A stretch of DNA of 31,411 nt. Source: JAMZMI01 sp047632435 (GTDB lineage Bacteria; Bacteroidota; Bacteroidia; Cytophagales; Cyclobacteriaceae). A program made the translations under genes and the position numbers. This document shows positions 1 through 9,530 of the stretch, piece after piece (the first letter of the stretch is position 1; each line of letters opens with the position of its first letter). Below the pieces are notes generated by a model that did not search any database, was not told the DNA's origin, and worked only from the letters and a program-made list of their open reading frames with translations. Where the stretch lies: assembly GCA_047632435.1 (NCBI GenBank), contig JBLICU010000036.1, positions 1 to 31,411 on the forward strand, given 5' to 3'.

Positions 1-1361
1 TGAATAATCTTTCCAAATCGGCCTTTTGGATTTTATTACTCATGTTTCTGATTTCCTGCGGGCAGGGAAAAGATAATTCTACAGTCAAAAATCTCAATCA
101 AGACTCACTCCTCACCCAAATTCAATACCAAACTTTTCAATACTTCTGGGAAGGTGCAGAGCCTGTTTCGGGAATGGCTTGTGAACGAATACACCTGGAC
201 GGGATCTATCCCAGCAATGATAAAAATGTAGTCACTTCTGGCGGTTCGGGGTTTGGTTTAATGGCTATTTTGGTAGGTGTAAAACGAGGATTTATTTCGC
301 AGCAACAATCAGTAGAGAGATTTGAGCAGATATTGGATTTTCTGGATTCTGCTGACCGATTTCATGGTGTTTACCCACATTGGTGGTATGGAGATACCGG
401 TAAGACCAAGCCTTTCAGTAAAAAAGATGATGGCGGTGATTTGGTAGAAACTTCATTTTTGGCACAAGGATTAATTACCGTTCGTCAATTTTTCAAAGAT
501 GGAAATGACCGTGAAAAGGCAATAGCAGAAAGGGCGGATAAAATCTGGAAGGACATTGAATTTGACTGGCATACCAAAGGTGGTGAGAATGTGCTTTATT
601 GGCATTGGTCACCTAATTATGGTTGGGAAATGAATTTTCCAGTAGGTGGTTACAATGAGTGCCTGATCATGTATGTGCTGGCAGCTTCTTCTCCTACGCA
701 CGGCGTAGACGCTGCAGTTTATCAAAAAGGATGGGCACGGGAAGGTAAAATCGAAACAGATAGAAAGTTTTACGGCTATGATTTGGTATTGGATCATTTT
801 GAAACGAATGATGATCCCGTCGGACCCTTATTCTGGGCACATTATTCATATCTCGGACTGAATCCAAAAGGCTTAACTGATCAATATGGTGAATACTGGA
901 CTTTGAATCAAAATCAGGCACTTATTCATTACGACTATTGTGTAGACAATCCGAATGGATTCAAAGGATATGGCGAAGATTGCTGGGGTTTGACATCCAG
1001 TTATTCTATTGGTGGTTATGCGGGTCATAGCCCGAGTCAGGATTTGGGCGTAATCTCACCCACAGCCGCATTATCATCAATGCCCTATACACCAAAGGAA
1101 AGTTTACAAATGCTTCAATGGTTATATCGTTCTGAAAACGTATTTCTCCTTGGCAAATATGGACCATATGATGCTTTTAGCTTAGAAAATAATTGGTATT
1201 TACCACGTTATCTGGCGATTGATCAGGGGCCTATTCCTGTTATGATTGAAAATTATAGAAGTGGGTTTATCTGGGATTTGTTTATGTCTGCACCCGAGAT
1301 TACTGAAGGACTTTCAAAACTTGGTTTTAGCTATGAAAAACAAAAAATCATCAGTAACTGA
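1..1361 (+). CDS. Glycoamylase-like (GH144-type) lipoprotein, start codon one base outside the window
   Basis: Secreted, lipid-anchored glycan hydrolase. The frame is open to the window edge, and the first two bases (TG) are followed in frame by AAT AAT CTT, so the real ATG almost certainly begins one base before the window. That gives a signal peptide MNNLSKSAFWILLLMFLISC with lipobox LISC; an internal Met at 42 would discard half of it. The body (YFWEGAEPVSGMACER, TSGGSGFG, HWWYGDTGK, GGYNECLIMYV) matches the glycoamylase-like alpha/alpha-barrel family PF10091, which includes GH144 endo-beta-1,2-glucanases. Total length of about 453 aa is normal. A GH3 lipoprotein follows 25 bases downstream, as expected for an endo-enzyme plus a glucosidase. 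Beta-1,2-glucan as substrate is an inference from family and neighbour, not visible in the sequence. Confidence 0.85.
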   Translation, partial: NNLSKSAFWILLLMFLISCGQGKDNSTVKNLNQDSLLTQIQYQTFQYFWEGAEPVSGMACERIHLDGIYPSNDKNVVTSGGSGFGLMAILVGVKRGFISQQQSVERFEQILDFLDSADRFHGVYPHWWYGDTGKTKPFSKKDDGGDLVETSFLAQGLITVRQFFKDGNDREKAIAERADKIWKDIEFDWHTKGGENVLYWHWSPNYGWEMNFPVGGYNECLIMYVLAASSPTHGVDAAVYQKGWAREGKIETDRKFYGYDLVLDHFETNDDPVGPLFWAHYSYLGLNPKGLTDQYGEYWTLNQNQALIHYDYCVDNPNGFKGYGEDCWGLTSSYSIGGYAGHSPSQDLGVISPTAALSSMPYTPKESLQMLQWLYRSENVFLLGKYGPYDAFSLENNWYLPRYLAIDQGPIPVMIENYRSGFIWDLFMSAPEITEGLSKLGFSYEKQKIISN

Positions 1362-1386
1362 CCCAAATTGCAAAAGGAAATCAAAT

Positions 1387-3684
1387 ATGAAAAATTACAT
1401 CTCACATATGCTACTACTGCTTGTTTTACTACTTGCTTCTTGTGGTGGAAAAGTTGATAGACAGATGTCAAATAATGGTTATGATGCCAAAATTGATTCA
1501 ATTATGAATCTAATGACCTTGGATGAAAAAATTGGTCAACTCAATCTTCCTTCTGCCGGAGATATCAATACAGGTTTGGCCAAAAGCACTGGTATCGTGT
1601 TGAAAATCAAAGAAGGTAAAGTTGGAGGTCTTTTTAATATTCGGTCTGTTGAAAAAATAAAAGCTACACAGAAGGTAGCAGTTGAACAAAGTCGTTTGGG
1701 TATTCCATTGATCTTTGGTATGGATGTGATTCACGGATACAAAACGCTTTTCCCCATTCCTTTGGGTATGTCATGTACATGGGATATGGACTTGATTGAG
1801 CAGTCTGCCCGGGTAGCCTCCATGGAAGCCACAGCCGATGGCATAGCCTGGACCTTTTCTCCTATGGTAGATATATCACGAGATCCCAGATGGGGTCGGT
1901 TTAGCGAGGGTTCTGGTGAAGATGCTTTTCTAGGTTCAGCCATTGCCAAGGCCATGGTCAGAGGATATCAGGGTGATGATCTGAGTAAAAATAATACCAT
2001 GATGGCTTGTGTAAAACATTATGCCTTGTATGGTGCTGCAGAGGCAGGTCGTGATTACAATACTACTGACATGAGCCATATCCGAATGTACAATGATTAT
2101 TTTCCACCTTATAAGGCTGCCGTAGACGCAGGTGTTGGAAGCGTAATGGCTTCATTCAATGAAGTAGATGGCATCCCTGCTACCGGTAGCAAATGGCTCA
2201 TGACTGATGTGTTGCGTGAACAATGGGAATTCGATGGATTTGTGGTGACAGATTACACCGGTATCAACGAAATGACTGAACATGGCGTGGGTGATACTAC
2301 AACAGTTGCGGCACTTGCGCTGAATGCTGGTATTGACATGGACATGGTCAGTGATGCGTTTTTAGATAAATTGAAAGAAGCACTTGAAGCTGGAATGGTC
2401 AACCAGGCTCAAATTGATAGGGCTTGTCGTCGGGTTTTGGAAGCCAAATTTAAGCTAGGGCTTTTTGATGATCCATATCGCTACTGCGATCTTGACAGAG
2501 CTAAAACTGAAATCCTTACTGAGGCCAACAAACTAATCGCTAGACAAACAGCAGCTCAAAGTTTTGTCCTCCTGAAGAATGAGGGTAATGTATTGCCTTT
2601 ATCGAAATCAGGCACAATTGCCCTGATTGGACCTTTGGCTGATAACGCAGAGAATATGTCAGGAACTTGGAGTGTTGCTGCTGATTTCACTAAATCGGTA
2701 TCGATTATGCAAGGTTTGGAAAATGTGGTAGGAAATCAGGCCAAAATAATATATGCCCGAGGATGTAACCTGGTAGATGATCCAAACTTGGAATCCAAAA
2801 TTAGCATTTTTGGAAAGCCAACCAGACGTGACAATAGATCAGAGTCCGAGATGATTGCGGAAGCCGTAAAAACAGCACTTCAATCGGATGTCGTGTTGGT
2901 GGTCATAGGTGAAGCAGCAGAGTCAAGTGGAGAGAGTTCAAGCATGTCGAGCATTGAAATCCCAGACACCCAAAGGAGGTTGATGAAAGAATTATTAAAG
3001 ACGGGTAAGCCGATTGCCGCAATTTTGTTAACCGGAAGACCACTTGCATTAAAATGGGAAAGTGAAAATATACCAGCGATAATCAATGTTTGGTTCGCAG
3101 GATCGGAAGCAGGAAATGCCATCGCAGACGTGGTTTTTGGTGATGTGAATCCTTCGGGAAAGTTGAGTTCCACCTTTCCGCAAAATATTGGTCAGATACC
3201 GATTTATTACAGTCAGAAAAATACAGGGCGCCCATTGCCGGAAGGCAAGTGGTTTGAAAAATTCAAATCCAATTATCTCGATGTTTCAAATGAACCATTG
3301 TATCCATTCGGATATGGTTTGAGTTATACCACATTCCAATATAAAAATCTGACAGTAAGCAATAGCTCGCTTAAGGGAGACCAAAAGCTGAGCGTTTCAG
3401 TAGAATTAACCAACGCAGGATCTACGGATGGAAAAGAGGTGATACAGCTTTATATCAGGGATTTGGTGGGAAGTATCACCCGACCTGTAAAGGAGTTAAA
3501 AGGATTTCAGAAGGTGATGGTAAAGGCAGGAGAGGTTCAAACTGTCACTTTTGAAATCACCACCGATGATTTGAAATTTTACAATTCCAATTTGGACTAT
3601 GTCTGGGAACCAGGAGATTTTGAAATAATGGTTGGTGGAAATTCAAGAGATGTTCAGACAATAGCTATCAATTGGGTCAAATGA
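1387..3684 (+). CDS. Glycoside hydrolase family 3 beta-glucosidase (BglX-like) lipoprotein
   Basis: Exo-acting beta-glucosidase of 765 aa, probably periplasmic-facing. I chose the ATG at 1387: it is preceded by an AAAGGAAA ribosome-binding stretch and opens a clean lipoprotein signal (MKNYISHMLLLLVLLLASC, Cys19). An earlier in-frame Met at 1246 lies inside the upstream gene and is rejected. Order of parts: TIM-barrel domain with FGMDVIHG, SPMVDISRDPRWGR and a KHY motif; predicted nucleophile Asp289 in FVVTDYTG; the alpha/beta sandwich with LLKNEGNVLPL and the region GEAAESSGESS that should carry the acid/base Glu; then a C-terminal fibronectin-III-like domain (YPFGYGLSYTTF onward). Full length. 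It probably finishes oligosaccharides released by the preceding endo-glucanase-like protein. GH3 assignment is secure; linkage specificity is not. Confidence 0.93.
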   Translation: MKNYISHMLLLLVLLLASCGGKVDRQMSNNGYDAKIDSIMNLMTLDEKIGQLNLPSAGDINTGLAKSTGIVLKIKEGKVGGLFNIRSVEKIKATQKVAVEQSRLGIPLIFGMDVIHGYKTLFPIPLGMSCTWDMDLIEQSARVASMEATADGIAWTFSPMVDISRDPRWGRFSEGSGEDAFLGSAIAKAMVRGYQGDDLSKNNTMMACVKHYALYGAAEAGRDYNTTDMSHIRMYNDYFPPYKAAVDAGVGSVMASFNEVDGIPATGSKWLMTDVLREQWEFDGFVVTDYTGINEMTEHGVGDTTTVAALALNAGIDMDMVSDAFLDKLKEALEAGMVNQAQIDRACRRVLEAKFKLGLFDDPYRYCDLDRAKTEILTEANKLIARQTAAQSFVLLKNEGNVLPLSKSGTIALIGPLADNAENMSGTWSVAADFTKSVSIMQGLENVVGNQAKIIYARGCNLVDDPNLESKISIFGKPTRRDNRSESEMIAEAVKTALQSDVVLVVIGEAAESSGESSSMSSIEIPDTQRRLMKELLKTGKPIAAILLTGRPLALKWESENIPAIINVWFAGSEAGNAIADVVFGDVNPSGKLSSTFPQNIGQIPIYYSQKNTGRPLPEGKWFEKFKSNYLDVSNEPLYPFGYGLSYTTFQYKNLTVSNSSLKGDQKLSVSVELTNAGSTDGKEVIQLYIRDLVGSITRPVKELKGFQKVMVKAGEVQTVTFEITTDDLKFYNSNLDYVWEPGDFEIMVGGNSRDVQTIAINWVK

Positions 3685-3694
3685 ATAAGCATGG

Positions 3695-5179
3695 ATGAAG
3701 GGTAAAAATTTGTATCTGATTTTAGTGCTGGCTCTTTTGGGCTGTAGCACTTCAAAACAATCGGAAAAATTACAAAACAGGAAAAATGTAGTTTTCATCC
3801 TAAGTGATGATCATCGCTATGATTTCATGGGTTTTACTGGTAAGGTACCTTTTCTGGAAACACCCAATATGGATCGAATGGCTCATGAGGGAGTTCACAT
3901 AAAAAACGCATTTGTTAGTACTTCGCTCTGTTCGCCCAGCCGGGCAAGTATCCTTTCTGGTCAGTATGCCCACAGACATCAGGTGGTCGATAATCAATCA
4001 CTGATCCCAGAAAAAACGGGTTTCTTTCCAAATTATTTGCAGGAAGCTGGTTATCAAACTGGTTTTATTGGAAAATGGCACATGGGAGAGCATCACTTTG
4101 GTGTGCGTCCAGGATTTGATTTCTGGGCCAGCTTCAAGGGTCAAGGAATGTATTTTAATCCAGTGATCAATTTTAATGGAGAAGAACAAGCACATAAAGA
4201 TTCAGCTTATGTTACCAATGTTCTAACCAATTATGCACTCGATTTTATCAGTAATAGAGATCGAGAAAAACCTTTCTTTCTTTAGCTATCTCACAAAGGC
4301 GTTCATGCTGATTTCAAACCGGTACCACGACACTTAGGAAAGTATGAAAATGAAACAGTGGCCTATGCGCCGAGCATGTTCCCGCCCGGGCATGAGCGGA
4401 GCAAAGTTTCCAATAAAGAATACAATTATCACGATTTGCCTAACTGGGTGAAAGCACAGCGGAATAGCTGGCATGGCGTGGATTACATGTATCATGGACA
4501 AATCCAATTCGATGATTTTTATAAAAGATATTCTGAAACACTACTTTCAGTTGACGAAAGCATTGGTACAGTGCTGGAATATCTTGAAAGTGAAGGATTA
4601 CTGGAAAATACAATTGTGATCTATATGGGGGACAATGGATTTTCCTTTGGTGAGCATGGTCTAATTGATAAAAGACAAGCCTACGAAGAATCAATGCGTG
4701 TGCCCATGCTGGCTATGGGTGGTGGAATTCCTGCGGGTACAACAGTTGTTGAGGGCATTCAGAATATTGATGTGGGACCTACGGTAATGGATTTTGCGGG
4801 ATTGAAAACAAAACCTAATATGGATGGTTCTTCTTTCAAGGAATTGCTTTTTCAGGAAGCTATTCCGTGGCGCGATACGGTGTTTTATAAATACTTTTGG
4901 GAAAGGCCTTTTCCTCAAACCCCAACCATGCATGCCATACGAACTTCTAAATACAAATTCATTAGATACCATGGCGTTTGGGACATCAATGAATTGTATG
5001 ATATTGAGAATGATCCTAACGAAATGAATAACCTGATTCGCAATCCGGAATACGAGATTGTCGCCTTGGGTTTGCGCACATCGTTGTTCAAATGGCTTAG
5101 CGAGACAGAGGGTGAGTTCATACCATTGAAAGAGGATCATGGAAGAAGATTTGATCATCTTTATCGGAATACTTATTAG
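3695..5179 (+). pseudogene. S1-family sulfatase interrupted by an in-frame TAG
   Basis: One reading frame of 494 codons is split by TAG at 4283-4285 (codon 197). The upstream part starts at ATG 3695 with lipoprotein signal MKGKNLYLILVLALLGC, and carries the metal-binding start FILSDDHRYDF and the formylglycine motif CSPSRAS (Cys79), the site activated by formylglycine-generating enzyme. The downstream part continues in the same frame with LSHKGVH, MGDNGFSFGEHGL and a typical sulfatase C-terminus (YDIENDPNEMNNL). The stop sits at PFFL*LSHK, where sulfatases usually have Tyr, so one TAT/TAC-to-TAG change explains it. Truncation before the C-terminal metal and substrate residues should abolish activity unless the stop is suppressed or is a sequencing error. 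It begins 10 bases after the GH3 stop, so it belongs to the same operon. Confidence 0.9.
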
Positions 5180-5185
5180 CCATCA

Positions 5186-6106
5186 ATGAATAAGATTTTT
5201 GTTTGTTTAGTAGTTTTCATCATTGCTGTTTTGGGCCTGCGTGCCCAAAATGGCGATTTTGAGAGACGCACGATGATCTATGAAGACACTTTGGCGTTGG
5301 ATTTATTTCTGCCAAATATAAAAAATACTGACCCTCGTCCGGTGTTGATTTATGTGCATGGAGGAGGTTTTGCCGGAGGCACCAGAGATTATAAAAACCA
5401 CATCTGGTTTTGTGAATATTTTGCCAAGAAAGGATGGATTACCGCCACCATTTCTTACCATCTAAAAATGAAAGGAAAATCCTTCAGCTGTGATCAAAAT
5501 GTCCAAAACAAAATCAATACTATTTTCGCAGCAGCACAAAACGTCAATCAAGCAACTGCATTTTTACTTTCTAATAAGGAAAAATACCAAATTGATCTTG
5601 AGCGAATAGTAATTGCCGGAAGCAGCGCAGGAGCGGAGGCGGTCATCCATTCTGCCTATTGGGAAAAGACACAAATGGATATTCTTGATCCAACATTCAA
5701 ATATGCCGGTGTGATCAGTATGGCTGGAGCATTGCTTGATGAAAACTGGATCACCAAAGAATCAGCCATTCCCACTGCTTTGTTTCATGGCACTTGTGAC
5801 AATCTGGTTCCTTACGCTACAGCCTCACATCATTATTGTGAAGTCGGTAAACCAGGATTTATGATGCTTTTCGGGTCTGAATCCATTGCTATGAAACTGG
5901 AGTCGCTCAACAAAGGATATTATCTGGTCAGTGGCTGTGGAGGAGGTCACGAGTGGAATGAAAAACCAATCAGACCAGCTTATGTTTCTTTGATTGACGA
6001 TTTTTTGACCGAGGATGTTTTGGCTGGGCGACAAAGACAAAATCATCAGGTTTTTCATGAAGGAAAAGAAAGCTGTGATTCTGGGTTTGCCAATTGCACA
6101 GATTGA
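5186..6106 (+). CDS. Secreted alpha/beta-hydrolase (carboxylesterase-like)
   Basis: 306-aa exported esterase-type hydrolase. The N-terminus (MNKIFVCLVVFIIAVLGLRA) is a Sec signal peptide without a lipobox Cys. Visible fold markers: oxyanion-hole motif HGGGFAGG (about residues 58-65), nucleophile elbow GSSAG with Ser147, acid Asp in FHGTCDNLVPY, and His in GGGHEWNE, giving a complete triad. The arrangement fits BD-FAE/acetylxylan-esterase-like alpha/beta hydrolases, which remove acyl decorations from glycans. It begins 6 bases after the sulfatase stop, so it is the fourth gene of the glycan block. The acyl group and sugar cannot be named from sequence. A role in deacylating the polymer cut by the upstream hydrolases is an inference. 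Confidence 0.82.
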   Translation: MNKIFVCLVVFIIAVLGLRAQNGDFERRTMIYEDTLALDLFLPNIKNTDPRPVLIYVHGGGFAGGTRDYKNHIWFCEYFAKKGWITATISYHLKMKGKSFSCDQNVQNKINTIFAAAQNVNQATAFLLSNKEKYQIDLERIVIAGSSAGAEAVIHSAYWEKTQMDILDPTFKYAGVISMAGALLDENWITKESAIPTALFHGTCDNLVPYATASHHYCEVGKPGFMMLFGSESIAMKLESLNKGYYLVSGCGGGHEWNEKPIRPAYVSLIDDFLTEDVLAGRQRQNHQVFHEGKESCDSGFANCTD

Positions 6107-6153
6107 TATCTGCATTGTCCGAAAATTATCTCGAGTTTTGATTTATACAATTT

Positions 6154-6200
6154 TACATAATAGTTAAAGCTTTGGAACCTCTCTTTGGGGATATTATGTA
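6154..6200. repeat. Inverted repeat in the esterase/serine-hydrolase intergenic gap
   Basis: Within the 283-base gap (6107-6389) TACATAATA at 6154-6162 is perfectly complementary to TATTATGTA at 6192-6200, with a 29-base loop. There is no T-tract, so it is not a convincing intrinsic terminator; it may end the upstream transcript or bind a regulator. I see no other gene in this gap. Confidence 0.35.
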
Positions 6201-6389
6201 ATCTGGGCGAGGGATTCTAAGTCTTCTGAATATAGAATGGGCTCTTTGCAATGATCAATAATTAAGTTTGATGAGGTTGGTCGAACGTACTATTGTTGAT
6301 GTATAATTGATGTATTCGTTTTTTAGGTTTACACATTTATGAAACATAAGTTTGGTCTTGATTAAATTCTCAAACATTACCATACCATT

Positions 6390-7817
6390 TTGAAACCACC
6401 CCAAACACTCATTTTTGCTGCAGTATGTATTTTGTTAATCCTTGCTACAGCTTGTGGAAATGATGAACCTAAAACCCAACCCATTTCCGGGAAAGTTATT
6501 GACGCCTACGATAAAAGTCCTGTGGCTAATGTCATTGTCAAATTAATAGAGAATGGGCCAAGCGCAACAACGAATGATGATGGAAGTTTTTCCTTTTCAG
6601 AGGTAGCACTGTCAACAGGTTTTTTCGAAGAAATTGATGAAGATGGAATCTCCGGCGTAGCTGTTTTCTTGAATAGGAATGGTTATAGACCCAGAGAATT
6701 AAATGTGGCTTACGGTGTTCATGAGGAAATCAAATTGACACGTGATTCTGTTCCTGCTTATGTCTATTATAAACCGGTGCAGCTCAATGACGGATTGCTT
6801 ACCAGTGCCATGGCGGATATTGGTATGGATAGACAGGTCATTCAAAACCTGATGGATCGGATGTATAACTTCGAATATCAGGAGATCCACAGTTTGCTGG
6901 TGTACAAGGATGATCGATTGGTGATGGAAGAGTATTTCTATGGTAACAATGACACCATCAATTTTGAAAATAATATAACTGTAGACCGAAACCCTGCGCC
7001 CATCCAATGGACTAGAACTGAACCACATTATATCGCGTCGGTAAATAAAGGGCTAACAGCTACGCTTGTGGGTATTGCGCTTGACCAAAACGACTTGGAT
7101 ACTGATACCAAGATTGCCGATTACTTACCAAAATATGCCGATTATTTCAACGATTCTGACAAAGCCTGGATTGATTTTGAAAATTGCCTCAATATGACCT
7201 CCGGCTTGAAATGGGACGAATGGGGAAGCAACGACCTTGCCCTACTTTGGCAATCAGATGATTTTGCGGATTTTGCACTTAGCAGACCTAGTTTGGGACC
7301 CGCATTTGAATGGCGATACAATAGCGCTTTGCCTAATATATTACTCAAAGCAGTTAGTCAGATGGTGGGTGCGCCAGTACGTACTTGGGCGCATGACAAT
7401 TTTTATTCCAAACTTGGGATCCATGACTACAAATGGCAAAGTCAACCTGATGGTTTTCCTGAAGGGGCAGCCAGAATGTATCTGCGTCCACGTGACATGC
7501 TCAAAATTGGCATCACTTATCTAAATGATGGTCAATGGAAGGGTGAACAAGTGGTGCCAGAGGAATGGGTTCGCTCATGCTTTTCAGTAAAAGAAGTCAC
7601 TGAGTCTGGGGATTATAGTTATCATTTCTGGTTAAGATCTTTGGACGGGGTGAATTATGTCTCTCTGGATGGTGATGGCGGTAACTACATCAATATTTTC
7701 CCAGATCAGAACATGGTCATTGTGGTCACCCAAGGCAATTACCTTAAATGGCCATTTTACGTGACTCAGGTAGACAATATCATGAAAGATTATATCTTCA
7801 AGTCTTTACCCCAATAG
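6390..7817 (+). CDS. Serine hydrolase (class C beta-lactamase fold) lipoprotein with carboxypeptidase-regulatory-like N-domain
   Basis: 475-aa lipoprotein starting at TTG: the in-frame ATG at 6339 runs into a stop, and only the TTG start keeps the signal MKPPQTLIFAAVCILLILATAC (Cys22). Residues about 30-120 form a carboxypeptidase-regulatory-like beta domain (SGKVIDAYDKSPVANV, TNDDGSFSF). The catalytic domain from about 160 on has S-x-x-K (Ser217-Val-Asn-Lys220), a Y-x-N motif in WRYNSALPN, and the C-terminal GDGGNY strand of the PF00144 family. Such proteins act as esterases, D-aminopeptidases or beta-lactamase-like enzymes. Located downstream of the glycan cluster after a 283-base gap, so it may have its own promoter. 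Family is secure; substrate unknown. Confidence 0.85.
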   Translation: MKPPQTLIFAAVCILLILATACGNDEPKTQPISGKVIDAYDKSPVANVIVKLIENGPSATTNDDGSFSFSEVALSTGFFEEIDEDGISGVAVFLNRNGYRPRELNVAYGVHEEIKLTRDSVPAYVYYKPVQLNDGLLTSAMADIGMDRQVIQNLMDRMYNFEYQEIHSLLVYKDDRLVMEEYFYGNNDTINFENNITVDRNPAPIQWTRTEPHYIASVNKGLTATLVGIALDQNDLDTDTKIADYLPKYADYFNDSDKAWIDFENCLNMTSGLKWDEWGSNDLALLWQSDDFADFALSRPSLGPAFEWRYNSALPNILLKAVSQMVGAPVRTWAHDNFYSKLGIHDYKWQSQPDGFPEGAARMYLRPRDMLKIGITYLNDGQWKGEQVVPEEWVRSCFSVKEVTESGDYSYHFWLRSLDGVNYVSLDGDGGNYINIFPDQNMVIVVTQGNYLKWPFYVTQVDNIMKDYIFKSLPQ

Positions 7818-7942
7818 TAGAAACCCGGTCTGAGTAGTGCCTTCATTTTATTTTTATTGTAGTTGGTTCATTCAATATCTTAGAATTTTTGTTCGTTTGG
7901 TCTGTTCTACCGTTTATCTTCGGGTAATCAAATACACACCCC

Positions 7943-9370
7943 ATGGAAGCCATCAGCATTTTCGATATTCTTAAAATTGGTGTCGGACCGTCCAGTTCGC
8001 ACACTTTAGGTCCTTGGTTGGCAGCTCGGCGATTTATTGATCAACTGACCAAAGGAAATTTGTTGGAACAGGTTGAGCGAATAGAGGTAACACTCTATGG
8101 TTCTTTGGCTTTAACAGGAAAAGGTCACGGAACGGATGTGGCTGTTCTTTTGGGACTTTCAGGAAAAAATCCCGAAACTGTGCCCTTGGAGGCCATTGAA
8201 GATATCCCTGCCCAAGTCAAAAAAGAAGGATTTTTGATTTTAGGCGAGAAACACAAAATAGCTTTCCGTTTTGATCAGGATATTATCTTTAAAAAGCAGG
8301 AGCGATTGACCTATCATTCAAATGGGATCAGATTCATCGCCTTTGATCAAGCCAATTTGGAGCTTCTAAATTCTACTTTTTATTCCGTTGGGGGAGGATT
8401 CATTTTACATGAAAGTGAAATTGATCAAAACGAAGCATCAAAATCATCCAGCGTACGCAATCCCTGTGAAAACGCAGCTGAACTGCTTGGTTTTTGTGAT
8501 TCGAAATACATCCATGAAGTAGTCCTCGAAAATGAGCGTACCTGGCGAACAGATGAAGAAATCAAAGCCAGATTAAGACAGCTTTGGACAGTAATGAAAA
8601 CATCCGTTTATAATGGTTGCCATCGCGAAGGGAAACTTCCGGGTGGATTGGATGTTGCTCGCAGGGCCAGCCGGATCAGTAAGCAGTTGCTCTCTTCTCA
8701 TGATGTGAAGGATATGGATGTCTGGATTGAAAAGATCAGAACCCATTATTATGATTTCTCAGATGTTATCAAGTTGATAGGATGCTTTTCTATGGCGGTA
8801 AACGAGGAAAATGCCAGTTTTAGCAGGATCGTCACGGCTCCAACGAATGGTTCAGCAGGTGTGATCCCAGCGGTGTTATTATACATGATTTGCTTCGCTA
8901 AAAAAGAATATACCGAAGAAGAGATTTTCAAATTCTTGCTGACAGCAGGTCAGATCGGGATCTTGTTTAAAATTGGCTCGACCTTATCCGCAGCTATGGG
9001 TGGCTGTCAGGCTGAGATAGGAGTATCGTCAGCCATGGCTGCTGGCGCATTGACTGAAGGCCTTGGCGGTACACCACAGCAAGTGCTCATGGCGGCTGAG
9101 ATAGCGATGGAACATCATCTGGGTCTTACTTGCGATCCCATTGGCGGGCTGGTACAGATCCCATGTATCGAGCGCAACAGTATGGGAGCGATCAAAGCGG
9201 TTACGGCTGCCACTATTGCCTTGGCTAGCGATCCCAATGACGCCAAAGTGAGCCTGGACAATGTGATCAAATCCATGTGGGAAACGGCCAAGGATATGAA
9301 TAGCAACTACAAGGAAACCTCCCTCGGCGGCCTTGCAGTACATGTTTCGGTGAAGGTTTCTGAGTGTTGA
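7943..9370 (+). CDS. sdaA: L-serine ammonia-lyase, iron-sulfur-dependent, single-chain type
   Basis: Converts L-serine to pyruvate and ammonia in the cytoplasm. 475 aa. The N-terminal beta domain begins MEAISIFDILKIGVGPSSSHT, the family hallmark. The C-terminal alpha domain contains HREGKLPGGLDVARRA, TAPTNGSAGVIPAV and three cysteines predicted to bind the 4Fe-4S cluster: Cys355 (GGCQAE), Cys397 (TCDP) and Cys408 (PCIERN). Their spacing of 42 and 11 residues equals that of the characterised Legionella enzyme. The start ATG at 7943 is well placed. It stands alone between the glycan block and the cassette array, so it is probably the conserved chromosomal neighbour beside which the array is inserted. 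Confidence 0.96.
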   Translation: MEAISIFDILKIGVGPSSSHTLGPWLAARRFIDQLTKGNLLEQVERIEVTLYGSLALTGKGHGTDVAVLLGLSGKNPETVPLEAIEDIPAQVKKEGFLILGEKHKIAFRFDQDIIFKKQERLTYHSNGIRFIAFDQANLELLNSTFYSVGGGFILHESEIDQNEASKSSSVRNPCENAAELLGFCDSKYIHEVVLENERTWRTDEEIKARLRQLWTVMKTSVYNGCHREGKLPGGLDVARRASRISKQLLSSHDVKDMDVWIEKIRTHYYDFSDVIKLIGCFSMAVNEENASFSRIVTAPTNGSAGVIPAVLLYMICFAKKEYTEEEIFKFLLTAGQIGILFKIGSTLSAAMGGCQAEIGVSSAMAAGALTEGLGGTPQQVLMAAEIAMEHHLGLTCDPIGGLVQIPCIERNSMGAIKAVTAATIALASDPNDAKVSLDNVIKSMWETAKDMNSNYKETSLGGLAVHVSVKVSEC

Positions 9371-9430
9371 TTGGCTGTTTTTATTTGAAGAGAAATGGGT
9401 GCAGGGTTTTTGGTATTGCGCAAAAATTAA

Positions 9431-9517
9431 AGTGTTAAGCCAATGAGCGACCTAACTGAAATTTATACCCATGTGGCTATAAAAGGGTTGTCAACTATTA
9501 AAAATCCTTTAGATTAG
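9431..9517 (+). pseudogene. C-terminal remnant of a tyrosine recombinase (integrase)
   Basis: After a TAA at 9428-9430, a 28-codon open stretch ends at TAG 9515-9517. It includes SDLTEIYTHVAIKGLSTIKN followed by PLD. The TEIYTHV segment with its catalytic Tyr and the Pro-Leu-Asp end match the C-terminus of XerC/IntI-type tyrosine recombinases. Nothing upstream in the same frame continues the protein, and sdaA ends only 60 bases before it, so the rest has been deleted. It lies directly before the palindrome and cassettes and points the same way as them. Short, so identity rests on one diagnostic motif. Confidence 0.65.
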
Positions 9518-9530
9518 TAATAGTATATAG

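Noticed and set aside
1246..1386. Upstream extension of the GH3 gene (47 extra residues)
   Set aside because: It lies inside the preceding gene in another frame and would hide the clear lipoprotein signal beginning at 1387.
4283..4285. TAG as pyrrolysine or other programmed recoding in the sulfatase
   Set aside because: The position is a Tyr in relatives, no recoding element is visible, and a point mutation is simpler.
4691..5158. 155-codon minus-strand frame
   Set aside because: Shadow of the sulfatase coding sequence; no domain or signal of its own.
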